Below are positions 10,946 through 23,068 of a stretch of 64,000 nucleotides of DNA, one piece after another (position 1 is the stretch's first letter; each line of letters starts with the position of its first letter). Origin of the DNA: Arabidopsis thaliana (taxonomy: Eukaryota > Streptophyta > Magnoliopsida > Brassicales > Brassicaceae). The stretch lies in assembly GCF_000001735.4 (NCBI RefSeq), contig NC_003071.7, positions 11,153,151 through 11,217,150 on the forward strand. The letters are read 5' to 3'. Position numbers and translations under genes: made by a program. The notes under the pieces were generated by a model that was not told the DNA's origin, searched no databases, and saw only the letters and a program-made list of their open reading frames with translations.

Positions 10946-11805
10946 ATTTTCTTTTGTAAACTTTTTCCTCGCCGATTGAGATACTAATAATGATATGACT
11001 TTTTTAATTAATGTATTGTTACCGAAGAAAAAAACAAAAAAAGATTAGAGATGTGTACAAAGAAATTAAGGAAGGGTTATTGGTTTGTACATTTATAAGG
11101 AATTGAAAATCCAAACAAAAATTATTTGTTATTCAATTACTGATTTTAAAATTCTAATTAAAATTATGTGTTATTGATTCGATGATTTATAAATACTAGT
11201 TAAAATCTTTTGTTATTCGTTTAGTCATTTATTTTTGGATTTGAGAATTCATGTTATGTTTTAAATGGAATTGAATGGATTTAAAAGAGAAAAATAGAAG
11301 GATTCAAATCTATGGGTAAACACATGTTATTTCAAAATCCATATATCTTAAAATTTTCAAATTCTACGTAGATTTACAAATCAATAAACCAATAACAAGT
11401 CCTAAGTATACGTTTACGTAATTTAACTTTTGGCAGGGTATTTTACCGAAAATGGCCATTGAGATTTTTGGAAAGGAAGTATACGTTTGTTTCTTTGCTC
11501 TGAGGTATCTTCGTTTGATACAAGGCGAAATCGATCTTCTTCTTCTTCTTCTTCATCCCCTTGCGTTTTCCATCTCCATCGTCTGCTGAAACCATTTGAT
11601 CGATCTCTCAGGTGATCCCTGTTTTTCTTTTTGTCTTTCTCTCTGCTAGCAATTCCTGGGCTAAATTGGATGATGATATTGTGTTAAAGAACTCGAAGAT
11701 GATTTGTCAAAATTAAACTTGATTCTGTAGATCCGTGAGTTGAATCAGATATTAACGTGTCTCTATGTTTCTATGTATCAATTTGGTTTGATAAGGTTAC
11801 TTAGA
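10946..11805. other. Intergenic DNA and leader of the urate oxidase gene
   Basis: AT-rich DNA without coding sequence up to about 11440. CTTCTTCTTCTTCTTC at 11538-11553 lies in the probable 5' UTR, which seems to contain an intron from GTGATCCC near 11612 to TTCTGTAG near 11730. Confidence 0.5.
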
Positions 11806-13818
11806 ATGGCACAAGAAGCCGATGGGATCAGATTGGACCAAAGACATGGGAAGGCTCGAGTGAGAGTTGGAAGAGTTTGGCGTCATGCTCATGATGGATC
11901 TCATCACTTTGTTGAATGGAATGTTAGCATCAGTCTTCTCTCTCACTGTCTCTCTTCTTACCGTCTTGATGATAACTCTGATATTGTCGCCACAGATACC
12001 ATTAAAAACACTGTAAGTCAACCAAAATATTTGTTGGTCTTAGAGTCATTCTAGTGAACAAATGTTTCTGTTCTTATTCATGGTTATATCCTAGTGTCTG
12101 ACAAATGTTTTATGTTGGAATGAAGGTTTATGTGAAAGCCAAGGAATGTGGAGATCGGCTCTCGGTGGAGGAATTTGCCATACTTATTGGGAAACACTTT
12201 TGCTCATTTTATCCACAGGTATGTATGCACTATGCACTATCACCATATCTTTTTTAGTAAGCAATTGGATATATTCACCTTAAAGATGTTTTATTCATTT
12301 TGCTGTTTTGTTTCCTCTCTGTTTAACCAGGTATTTACTGCTATCGTGAATATCATTGAGAAGCCCTGGGAGCGTGTCTCCATCGATGGAAAACCACATT
12401 TACATGGTTGGTTCTGACACTTTTTTCTGGAACGAATATTTGCTATAGTTTAATGGTTTTTCTAAATCAATCTTTTGTTTTGAAGGTTTTAAGCTTGGGT
12501 CAGAGAACCATACTACAGAGGCAAGAGTAGAAAAGTCTGGTGCATTAAACTTAACTTCCGGTATTGGAGGACTAGCTCTACTGAAGACAACCCAGGTATA
12601 TAAACATCTTTCTGTAGATATATGTTTTTTTGTTAGAAAGGTGTTGAATTGTCAGTGTTATCACTGTTATATTTTGGATAATGGCGAGTTAGATGTGTTC
12701 CACGGTCTTTGGACAAGCGTTTTCCAGTTTTTTCTCGTCAATAAAGAAGCTCCAGTAGTGTTTCCATATTTTGTAAACCACTAGATCTCGGAGACAAATA
12801 TTATACCTGGCAATCTGTAGTTTTAGAGATAGAAGTCTACTCTAACTTAGGAACTTTATGGAGAGGAATTTCAAAGAAGAATGATATGAACAATGAGTGA
12901 AGATCTAGATTTGATGTTATTATTGTCTATCTAGTTTGTATCTTAATCCTAGGATATTGACAATAATGGATGTCAAAAGACAAGATCTGATAATTGATTG
13001 TTCACAAAAGCCGCTCTTATGCAAATGAACAGTCAGGATTTGAGAGGTTTGTCAGAGACAAATACACCATTCTGCCTGAAACTCGTGAGCGAATGCTGGC
13101 CACAGAGGTTAATGCATCTTGGAGGTATGTGTTAATTAGTGATGTTACATTTCTTATTTGTGATTGATTCTTGAAACCGACATACACGTTCATGATGACA
13201 GGTACTCGTATGAGTCAGTTGCAAGCATTCCAACAAAAGGACTCTACTTTAGCGAGAAGTTCATGGACGTTAAGAAAGTTCTGATGGATACTTTCTTTGG
13301 TCCACCAGAAACTGGTGTGTATAGCCCTTCTGTCCAACGCACTCTCTACCTCATGGGAAGCGCCGTACTGAAAAGGTATCACATATCAGTCTATATTTAT
13401 TTCGCTGTTTGTGTGATGATGTGATTCTTGCCATGATAAAGGTTCTTATTAACATGATCAGGTTCGCTGATGTATCATCGATTCACCTAAAAATGCCAAA
13501 TATTCATTTTCTACCAGTAAATCTTTCAACGAAGGAAAACCCTTCAATGGTGAAGGTAAGAACCTCTATGTGATGTTGTCTTTATGATGAAACCACAAAA
13601 CGTAAACGAAAATGATAAGTAGATAAGTAGCAGCAGTAATACATAGTTATAAACTTAAAATCAGACAACAAAAAAGCCGCATAAAAGCTAATAATTTCAG
13701 GGTATGAATCGTTTCCAATGACTTGCATTTGCAGTTTAAAGATGATGTGTACCTGCCAACCGATGAACCTCATGGATCTATAGAAGCAACTCTAAGCCGT
13801 ATAACCTCGAAACTATGA
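11806..13818 (+). CDS. UOX: Urate oxidase (uricase), peroxisomal (AT2G26230)
   Basis: The product oxidises urate to 5-hydroxyisourate in the peroxisome, an early step of purine breakdown to allantoin. Eight exons: 11806-12012, 12126-12218, 12331-12406, 12486-12595, 13033-13124, 13202-13375, 13462-13555 and 13735-13818. They encode about 309 residues, the usual length. Family landmarks include the N-terminal GKARVRVGRVWRH and DGSHHFVEWNV, VEEFAILIGKHF, and SAVLKRFADVSSIHLKMPN near the C-terminus. The last three residues are Ser-Lys-Leu, a canonical PTS1 peroxisomal import signal. An earlier in-frame ATG at 11740 would add 22 residues without homology; the ATG beginning MAQEADG fits the family better. 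Confidence 0.95.
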
Positions 13819-14345
13819 GGTTTTAAGACAATACATCATACATGGAAATATCAAACACAATTTCACAGGTTCTGCAACTTTTGGCGTTTGCCTCGTTTAT
13901 GAAATAACAATTTAAATGAAGTGTGTAAGGTCAACTTTTGGCTTTTGTTGCAAGAATAATACTGTAACTGCAAACAGTTTCACATAAAAATGTAGCTTAC
14001 ATATATTATCACTGATTCGCAGTCATGTTACATTTTTACCTCTCATTTAGCCATCATATATGCTCTAATACGTGCCATGACAAATTTATGAGAAAATATA
14101 GAACTCTCTTGAACACTCTTACCAATAGAACTCTCTTGAACCATATGAAGAAGTGATTTTAAGTTTTCTAAATGAAGAACTCGAAGCATCATATAATCTC
14201 TTAAAAGTACACAAGGACATAAGAACTTGGTAAAAGAAACAACACCACAAAGCATTTATACAACAATTTTCAGAAATTTGAAATGCGCACCCAAAAAACC
14301 TTAACAATATTGGAAAATAGGTCCAAGGAAGATAGCAGAGACACT
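13819..14345. other. Convergent 3' ends of urate oxidase and the TMEM14-like gene
   Basis: The two genes face each other here, and the stretch should hold both 3' UTRs. The minus-strand ORFs at 14043-14349 lie downstream of the TMEM14-like stop and have no family features. Confidence 0.5.
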
Positions 14346-15223
14346 TCAACTTGAGCGAATGAGGCCGTGCAAGTAAGCTCCAGTCATGACGAGTGACACC
14401 ACCGACACAAGTCCAGCCGGTACCACTTTCCTCGTCCTTAGGTAACGTGATCCCATCATCCCTGTCAGTGCCGCCGACCCCACTGCATATTGTTTAACAT
14501 ACTTGAACTTTGGACTCATCATAAGCTGGTTTAAGATTTGCCAAGATCAATGAACAAGAAGTATGATTTCTTACCAATGCCAATGGAGGATGCTAAGACT
14601 GGATTTCCTGGGAGCTCCGTGTATACATAATAGAACAACGCAGCTGAACCTCCTCCTGCGACAAGTGATATTTTGCTTCCGCGTTTCAGGTAACCCATCA
14701 ACCCACCAACTGCCACAATAATTGCCATGAGTCAACGCATTACATGTTACATGTTAGATACACACCATTATCGAAACATTATGATCAAGAAATCACAGTA
14801 GAAACTCCAATGATTATCTCATCACTAGATATAATATTGCTATTCACCACGATCCAAATCTAACACTCGCATTTATGGACAGAACAAGACAATAGAACTA
14901 GTTTTCTATCATGAATTTAACAACTAATACACTTATTGACAAAACAACACATGCTAAACTACAATCAGACTAGTAACCACACATTACAAAGCCTGGATAA
15001 ATAGTACTCAAGACAGTGACAATGATATTAGAGATGTGAATATCTCGTGAAGTCAAACTATCTAATGGTTCCTCTCTTGCACTATCTCAATACCTAATTG
15101 TATAATAACTAGATCAAGTCAACGAAATCATTTGAAAACTCAAAGAAGGAAGCGATCAGATTCAATACCTCCGAGGAGAGAAGCATAAGCAAGAGTGAAC
15201 TTCTGCGACAAAGATGAGTCCAT
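14346..15223 (-). CDS. TMEM14/FAX-type small membrane protein (AT2G26240)
   Basis: Three exons (15169-15223, 14575-14709, 14346-14482) give a 108-residue protein starting MDSSLSQKFTLAYASLLGG. It is almost entirely hydrophobic, with Gly-rich helices such as GGLMGYLKRGSKISLVAGG and GIVGSAALTGMMGSRY, matching the TMEM14 (UPF0136) family. Plant relatives include the FAX proteins that export fatty acids from plastids. No long plastid transit peptide is present here, so this member more likely sits in the secretory or another membrane system. The substrate is not predictable from sequence alone. Confidence 0.9.
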
Positions 15224-16235
15224 TTTCTTCTTCTTCTTCTTCAGCGCCGATGATGCTCTTTGCTTTCTTCAGGGGAAAAATTGGAGACGAAGCAAGTCTG
15301 GTCAAATGAAGCAAGTCAAGAACGGCGTCATGACTTGACGAACGATGACCCTTTTTGGGTCTGTTACTGGGCCGGACTTATTGACAGATTTTGAATCTGT
15401 TCTATTTGAAAACAGAAAGTAGGCCCATAAGTTTGACGATTTGCGTGGATATGATGGGAAAAGGGTTAATTTCATTAACAAAATGCGTGTTGATGGAGTA
15501 AATCCACCAATTAACAAGGGAGTAAAATCCATGCCCTAAGAAAAAATTGTTTGCGTGTAATGTAGCTTGTTTTTCACTGATTCATGTTTTTTTTATCTCT
15601 CAATTTCTTTTTTTCTCAGTCACTTATTCGAAATTCATCATTTGCTAATGTGATTTTATTCTATACTATTATTTGGAAAGTACATCATAAACGGTAACAT
15701 TGACAAGCGTAAGAAATTACATTAGAATATCATTAGAAAAATGTAATCATAGACAAAACTAATCTACATCATTAAAGATATATATAAAATAATATCATTA
15801 TTAGTCTCACTATTTTATCAAAAAAAATAAAAAAATTAGTCTCACTAAATTTGCTAATTTTCCATCTTAATCACAATTAGGGGTTGACATTTTGGTTTAA
15901 TTTCGAGTTAAATTTGTTTAGTTAGATGAAGAATAATTCGACTAAATAACAAAATGAAAAATATTCAAGTAACAACACTAAATAACTAAAATCAGTTGTA
16001 AATTGTTATTGGCTTTGTGGCATTTACAAGTTCAGGAACACTTCTGATTCTGACAATCTCATGTTATAACAAGTAACAAAATCATGTTATAAAATTGACG
16101 ACATGTTGATGATATTTTCTTCAATATATTATGAGGAATTCGTTCGATTATCTCCGCTATGCATTCGAAGGTAATTGAATCTCTTTTTGAATTTGTGATT
16201 TACTTTTGTCCTTTCAAATAATTAACTTATTTTTC

Positions 16236-16282
<47 letters not shown>

Positions 16283-17648
16283 TCTACTTTTATAAACAAT
16301 TATAGCGTTTCAAATACTAATTATCATTATCTTTTATAGAAGTGAAAAAATTTATAATTTACATCGACGATCAAAGTTTAAATGGGTGTTGTAAAAATTT
16401 ATAATTTATAGCGATGATCAAAGCTTAAATGGATGTGTGGAATATATAGGAGATACGAATGAAATTGAGTTACAGTTTTTTCAACGTATTACAAATGTGC
16501 ACTCCTGAAATAACACCATTTGACAAGTCGTTTTGACCTAAAAAAAAATTGTTGCAGATCAACAGCTAAATGTAAGAAATCTTATTAGAGCGTCTCATGT
16601 GAGATTGTTGTGTGGAGCTAAACTTCGATCTCTCTTTCAAGAAATTGACTTCCCATATCTCTAATGAAGCCCGATATAAACTACGAAGGTCCATATTTTG
16701 TAATTTCCAACCATATATAAATATAAAATTGAACTTTAGATTTTGAAACTCTGTAATACAATTCATACAATTTTAATCATTAGACTAAAACTGTTTTCTT
16801 ATTTCTAAATAATATATATAAAATGTTTCTAAGGCCATTGTTGCGGGGATCACTTTCGTTAACTATCTACCTAACGTCGAAGTATGGAACCTTATTACTT
16901 CGGTCAGTGGACAACGTTTCACCGTCCTAAGATGTGATCTGTTTTTAACTTCACCTCTCTGTTTTTGTCTTTAAAGTTGGGTTGGCATTGTCCATAAATT
17001 TCAGTTTCCATATCATTTTTCATAATTACTTTGGTTTGATTTATATATTTAACATTTGAACATCGACAAAAAGAAAAACTTTAAAATGTAGTTTGAAGTT
17101 TCAAATCCAAACTTCTTATGATTAAATTTTATGGGTTGTTCGCATAAAATTCAACATAGATTTGCATACGATTACTATAAAACCCCATTAAATTTTCTTA
17201 GGAGTTGAAAAGATCAACACAATAAGTAAATTAAAAAAATCATCATACCACACAAGGTTAATCACTATCAGCCGAAAGTTATGTTTCTTTATTACTTCGT
17301 ACAAGTATCTTCTTATACACGTAAACTAAATTTATTATGTATCTGAATATAGATTGCCTTAAAAAGAAATTGTTTTACTTTGACATATTAAAGAAATTAC
17401 AATGACCATCTGTTCTATCAAACTAAAGAAGAGTTTTTTTCTTTAATCTCTCAAAGTTTATGAAGATCCAATAGAGAACAAACAAAAAATAAAACAAGTT
17501 GAAGCTGAACAGGACTCTAGCCACATCCATTCTTATAACAGACTTAGATACGAATGATCAGTAAATAACTCCTATCATCCAACCAAACTGTATCTTTTGG
17601 TTGGAGTAATTAGAGATCTTACTTGATTTAATTTAGAAGAATGATAAT
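15224..17648. other. AT-rich intergenic region with microsatellite and a short duplication
   Basis: No gene is seen. An uninterrupted (AT)n run of about 20 units occupies roughly 16240-16280. A segment of about 50 bases is repeated in tandem with changes at about 16345-16435 (AATTTATAATTTA..., GATCAAAG.TTAAATGG). The region ends in the 3' UTR of KCS10. Confidence 0.55.
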
Positions 17649-19909
17649 TTAGAGAGGCACAGGGTAACGGTTGATGCAATCCACCCAAGGATTGTTCCTG
17701 GTTGGCTTCTTCACCTTCCTCATTGCCTTCCACACCACACTGTTACACTTAAAACCAGAACCGAAAGCGATCTGCCAAACCCTATCGCCTCTACGAACAC
17801 TTTCCTTGGCCTCCATGTAAGCCAACTCATACCAGATTCCACTGCTAGAAGTGTTTCCAAACCTGTGAAGTGTCATCCTAGAAGCCTCCATATTCTCTTC
17901 ACTCAAGCCTAGATTCTTTTGAAGCTCTTCAAGCACTACTTTGCTTGCCGCGTGGAAGCAAAAATGCTCGAAGGCGAGCTTGTAGTCCGGGATGTATGGC
18001 TTGGACAGATCGGAAGAGGAAGACTTGATTCCATTGGTTTTTGCGGTGGCGGAAGTAGAGAAGGAAGTGGTTGTGGACGTTTTGGCAGCAGGTGAGAATG
18101 TTCGGCGGAGCAAAGCAGCAAAGAAGAGAAGCTGCTCGGAGAAAGGTAGGACAAGAGGACCTAAGGTAGTGATGTTTGTCTTGAGAGCTTCACCTCCAAC
18201 TTCCATTAAGTCTCTACTTATCTTCAACCCCTTGAATCCTTGTTCATCTTCTTCCTGGTACACACTCCTAAAAACCACACAAAATTAGTTACTAGGTCGT
18301 CAAGAGATTGTAAAACGAATTAATACCAAAATGAATGAAACCTGAAGCTACGGTCGTCAGCAGCCTTATGAGTTCGGACAATGTGCTCGAGACGGTACTT
18401 AGCATGGCGAAAGTCACGACGACGGTTAGAGAGCATAACGGCAGAACAACCCATCCTAAAGAAACAATTAGGTATAACCATTGACTTGTCACTTCCCACG
18501 TACCAATTATACCCAACCATCTCAGTACTCACAACAACAGCATAACTATTAGGGTTAGACTGAAGCATGTCACGAGCAAGATCAATAGCTATGATTCCAG
18601 CCGAACATCCCATCCCTCCAAGGTTGTAACTAAGTATGTTCCCTCTCATCTTGTAATGGTTTATCACCATTGCGGACAACGACGGTGTCGGGTTGAAAAT
18701 GCTACAGTTAACCACAAGGACACCAACGTCTTTAGGTTTTACACGTGTCTTCTCGAAGAGTTCGTCTAGTGCTCCAAAGATCACTGTAGAGGCTTCTTCA
18801 CGACCTTCTTTCATCGTTGTTATGTTTTCTGATGAAGAGATGGATCTTGGGACGTATGTCTCGTCGCCTATGCCTGAGGCTTGTAAGATCCTCTTCTTGA
18901 AACCGAGTGTCTCTTCGTCGAACTTCCCTGATTTTCTCGCTAGTTCTATGAACTCTTCTTTTGTCACCTAAACCAATCCAATGCAAAAAGAGATTAAACC
19001 CGAGAGAACCGGAATTAAATGAACTTTTGTTTGGTTTGATTCAGCTTCATTTAATTATCAGTCCGGTTCCTATCAATCTCCTTTGATTATAGTCGTAAAT
19101 TTGGATTGTTTTTTTTATAAAATAAAATGAAAACAGAAACCAGTTAAAATTATATAAGTCAAACCGGTTTCTTTAATCGGAGTTTTTAGGTTATCTACTT
19201 TCTCAAATTTCTACGAAACCATTCGGTTTTAAATCAAACGTAACCAATATCTAAAGGTTTTGCAAAATAATTACTTTTTATATATACCTGAAAAATAATT
19301 ACTAACGTAACACATGCAAAGGCAAAATTTTATTTTATTTAGGCAGCCCTATAAACAACTAATCCATCTAATTATAATTATTATTTTTTGACAAATCTAA
19401 TTATAATTTCTTAAGTATACTTAATTTAGATTTTTTTTTTTTTTTTTTTTTTGGGTAAAAGTAATTTAGACTATTTCCTCTATGGAAAAGTTGGGACGTA
19501 CCTTGTGTTCATCGGAGGGCTTGTAACAAGCGAAATCAATAAGATAAACAGAGCGAGGACGAGACATGAAGTAGACACAAGCGGTTAAAACAAAGACACC
19601 GAAGAATCCGATAACAGTTGCAAGATCATAGTCCCAAAGCTTCTTCCAAATCTCTTCTCTGCTTAAACTCCCAACCTCAGCACTAAAAACCAGCACAAGA
19701 ACCGGTATGGTCGCCAAATAAACCGCATGGTTTATGAGGTAGTGGTAACCAAGTTTCACGTACTTCAAGTTCACCGACTGAAGAAAATCAGGCAAACGTC
19801 TCCTGACCCTAACCGAGAACGTTGGTGAGCCGGCGTTAGGACCGGATGGTTCGATCCCACGATTAACGATCTCGGTAGAGAGCAGATCTTGCTCGTTGGA
19901 TCTACCCAT
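17649..19909 (-). CDS. KCS10: 3-ketoacyl-CoA synthase 10 / FIDDLEHEAD (AT2G26250)
   Basis: This condensing enzyme of the ER fatty-acid elongase acts in very-long-chain lipid synthesis in the shoot epidermis; fdh mutants show organ fusion. Three exons (19502-19909, 18342-18967, 17649-18267) encode about 550 residues. The N-terminus has two hydrophobic helices ([20 protein letters not shown] and [17 protein letters not shown]) that anchor the enzyme. The condensing domain carries the nucleophile Cys in [15 protein letters not shown], the catalytic His in [11 protein letters not shown], and the Asn in [16 protein letters not shown]. All three catalytic residues are intact. The length and start ([10 protein letters not shown]) fit the family. 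Confidence 0.96.
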
Positions 19910-22748
19910 TCTTGTTTTTGTTTTGTAGGTTGATTATGTGAGTGAGATCTATAGGTTGATGAAGTGTATATCTTATAAGGAGTTGTGTTGGCAAAAAATG
20001 TAAATATGAATATGTGTAGTTATATGAGAGTAATGGTAATATTGTGGGGATTGGGTTTGGTGGTTGGTGAGAGGTAGTTAATGTCGCCAACTACTTGTAC
20101 TGGTCGTAGTTGGAGTGAGTTATGTCACTCTTAATTCCTCCGTTCTAATAAGGTGTAGTTTTGGATCTTATGTTTGCATTTATTACAATTTTTTATACTA
20201 ACCAGATGTCAAAGGATAAAGATGACCACTTTTTGACAATTTGACAATTTGTCAATTTGGGGTTTCTGAATCAGTTCTGTTTTTTTTTTTTTTTGAATTA
20301 AGCTAGTAACTTTGGTTTGGTTAAAAACCGACAGGTTTGTGGAGAACTTTGGTTTGGTTTTTGTTTAGAACATGATGTCAAGACAATGAAGTAAATTCGG
20401 AAGTAAAGATTGTACTGAACTTTTTAGCTGTTGATTTGATGTTGTATGATTGCTTAATTTATGTACAACCTATTTGATCTCCTTTGTTTATTTCTTTTTT
20501 TCTTTTTGTTGTGATGTAAAATTTAATATGCAACAAGAAAATCTTTTACAAAGTTGAGTTTGTATCTAAGCTAAAAAAAGTGGAAACATAAATTTTCAAT
20601 TAAGATGATGAGAACTGCCAATAGAGAAAAGATGAGCTGATATGTTTACTTTTCTATTAGTGAAAAAGACGTGTATATATATATATCGGAAATTTTGCAA
20701 TATCGCTTGTGTTTGACTAAAATCCACGTCTATTATGTAGTCAAAATCTATTGAGAAGCAAAATAAAGTTAAACTTTTATGCGATTAAGTTTATGTTTTA
20801 CTTCACTAATTTATTATTTAATAGATATACATAAATTTATGTTTTACGTCACTTATATATATTTTTGTTTAAGATCAGTTTTCGAATTTTATGGAGGGTT
20901 GAGTCATTATAGGTGGTGTTTGTTCGAGAACATTAGTTTTTCATATTTTAGTGAGCACTTAGAAGTTAGACCGTTGGGAGTGAGCCTAACTTCGACTGCC
21001 AAGGATAGGTTCCATGACACAAATGTCACGATACTGATCCACGAGGACGCTAATTGTTGTAGACTTCTTTACGTTTTCCGGACGCTAATTGTTGTAGACG
21101 GAGAGCCCTGTATATGGTCTAGGTAGTTTTTGAAAAGATGAGTGGAGTCATCTTTTGAAGATTCTCCAACGATCAAATAAAAATCAAAAAAAAAATCTAT
21201 ATGACTAGTCAGAAAAAGAAAAAAGAAGAAGAGGAAAATAGCTAGGATGCAAGAAGAGTTTACAGCTTTACACAAATTCATTCATGGTATGATTGTATGA
21301 ATATAATGTTTTTTAAACCTTGACAGTATGGAGTATGTTTAGACCAAATTCATTCATGATATGAAATATATGGCAATTTTGTTCACATAATATAAATTTT
21401 GCCTGAAGAGTTTACAAATTTAAACAAATTATCAACGACTCATTTAACTATAATCAACAATTTCTGTTACTTACAATTAATCGATTGGTGGTGAGACCTA
21501 TATAAATGAGGGCGGCTACATTACGCATAAAAAAGCTTTATTATTTAAGGAACTTTTAGCCTAATATTAGTTAATGCAGTAGCAAAATAGAAGAGAAATA
21601 AATAATGACCCAATCCCCCACCTAAATTATTACTACCATATTTTATAAGATCCATATAAACGATTTTTAAAATTTGAGAAATGTGTTAACACATACGAAA
21701 TTGCCATATTACAAATACTTTAAATGTGATAAGTGTCTATGCTTTGTATACTTCATTCAATCAAGCAAACTAGGCCTTGGTGCAGTGTTTGTTGTAGAAG
21801 GATCAGTAACATTATTCTCTTGTGTTGCGATCGTCTCATTGTTTAAATCTGAAGGTTCTTTGTATCATTGCATCAAATAGTAAAGCCCGTTCAGTTGCAT
21901 TTAAGAGTAAATGGGAACTCCCACCGTGGGAGTCTAACCATAACATCGTAGTAGAACTCAAAGCGAGATGACGCTTCCAAAGGGTAAAATAATTCTTGAA
22001 CCTATTCAAATCCTCGATTCAAACTCTACTATAAATACCAATTTAAGCGAGGAAACAAATATCCAACAATTTTTCAGAATCAAAAGATCCACTAACTAAC
22101 ATTTTGATTCATATATATATATATATATATATAAACTCTCTTTTTTCATTTAAGAAAACTAAAATAAAACATAATTTTAAGTGACACATAAACGGCAAAA
22201 ATGAAGTTTAATTTGTAATTATCATGATCACTTATCGCAAAAGTTTGACAAAGCACCATCTCACTTTTGCGAGGGCTCAATCTTTTCACGTCGATCACCA
22301 CGTTTGTGACCGATGCAGAATCATTAACTTAGTGACTATCCTGCCTCAATACCTATGAGATAGTAGCCTTCCGATCGAATTGTCACATTTTGTAAAAGTT
22401 TTCCAATAATTTAATGGAAATGTGGTAGCCTTCCGAGAAGGGTTATTTCACATATAAAATTTGGACAAAAACTACTGGTAAGTAACCTCTTTAAAACGCT
22501 ATACATACGAGTGGCACAAAATTGTAAATCATTACAAAAGAAAGTAATAATACTGAGTAAAATATTCTTTAAATATAAATGTTTGAATTGGTCCTATATA
22601 TGAAGTCAAAAACAATTCATATTAAAAAGAAAAAGCAGACTTATGCATGTGATCCACAGCAAGGACAACACATGCCCAAATGGGTTTCTTTAAGTACGTG
22701 TGCTTTATATAGTTGCGTTATATACCCTAAAAAGAAAAAAGAAGGAAA
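19910..22748. other. KCS10 promoter and gene-poor spacer
   Basis: The first few hundred bases are the KCS10 leader and promoter. Beyond that there are no convincing exons. GGACGCTAATTGTTGTAGAC occurs twice exactly, at 21045-21064 and 21080-21099, inside a stretch with higher GC (about 20880-21120) that could be old gene or transposon debris. An (AT)n run lies near 22111-22132. Confidence 0.5.
20175..20182 (-). promoter_or_regulatory. L1 box upstream of KCS10
   Basis: TAAATGCA on the minus strand, about 270 bases upstream of the KCS10 start, matches the TAAATGYA element bound by the HD-ZIP IV factors ATML1 and PDF2. It agrees with the known epidermis-restricted expression of FDH. An 8-mer in AT-rich DNA can occur by chance. 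Confidence 0.6.
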
Positions 22749-23068
22749 ATGGTGAATGGTGATCATAATTACGACGTCGAAAGAAATACGATGAAGGTAC
22801 ACGCTATTACTTATAGAGTTATCGTTTTAAAATTGACGAAACGTTATGATCGTGTAAACATGGGATTTTAAAAATCATGAGAAAACAAAATCCACAAACG
22901 AAACACGACATCATATATATATTCTAAATATGTAGTATTGATATGTGATCAAAACATTGTTAGGTTAAACTTGAAAAGGAAAAAAAGTTGCTGTTAAAAG
23001 AAGTTGCTAAGACGTATGGGAAATTAGTAATGTTGACAAGAGAGGTATGGATGTTGAAATGTTTATGA
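22749..23068 (+). CDS. Tentative two-exon micro-gene, coiled-coil peptide of about 50 residues
   Basis: Exon 1 (22749-22796, MVNGDHNYDVERNTMK) ends at a GTAC donor. A second segment, 22964-23068, follows a TTGTTAG acceptor in the same phase and reads VKLEKEKKLLLKEVAKTYGK and onward to a TGA, with leucines and hydrophobic residues spaced like a short coiled coil. A TATA-like CTTTATATAG lies about 45 bases upstream of the ATG. I do not recognise a family. The intron phase match and lysine/leucine pattern could be chance, so this is a weak call. Function unknown. Confidence 0.25.

Noticed and set aside
14043..14349. Minus-strand ORFs just downstream of the TMEM14-like stop
   Set aside because: No family features and convergent 3' UTR position.
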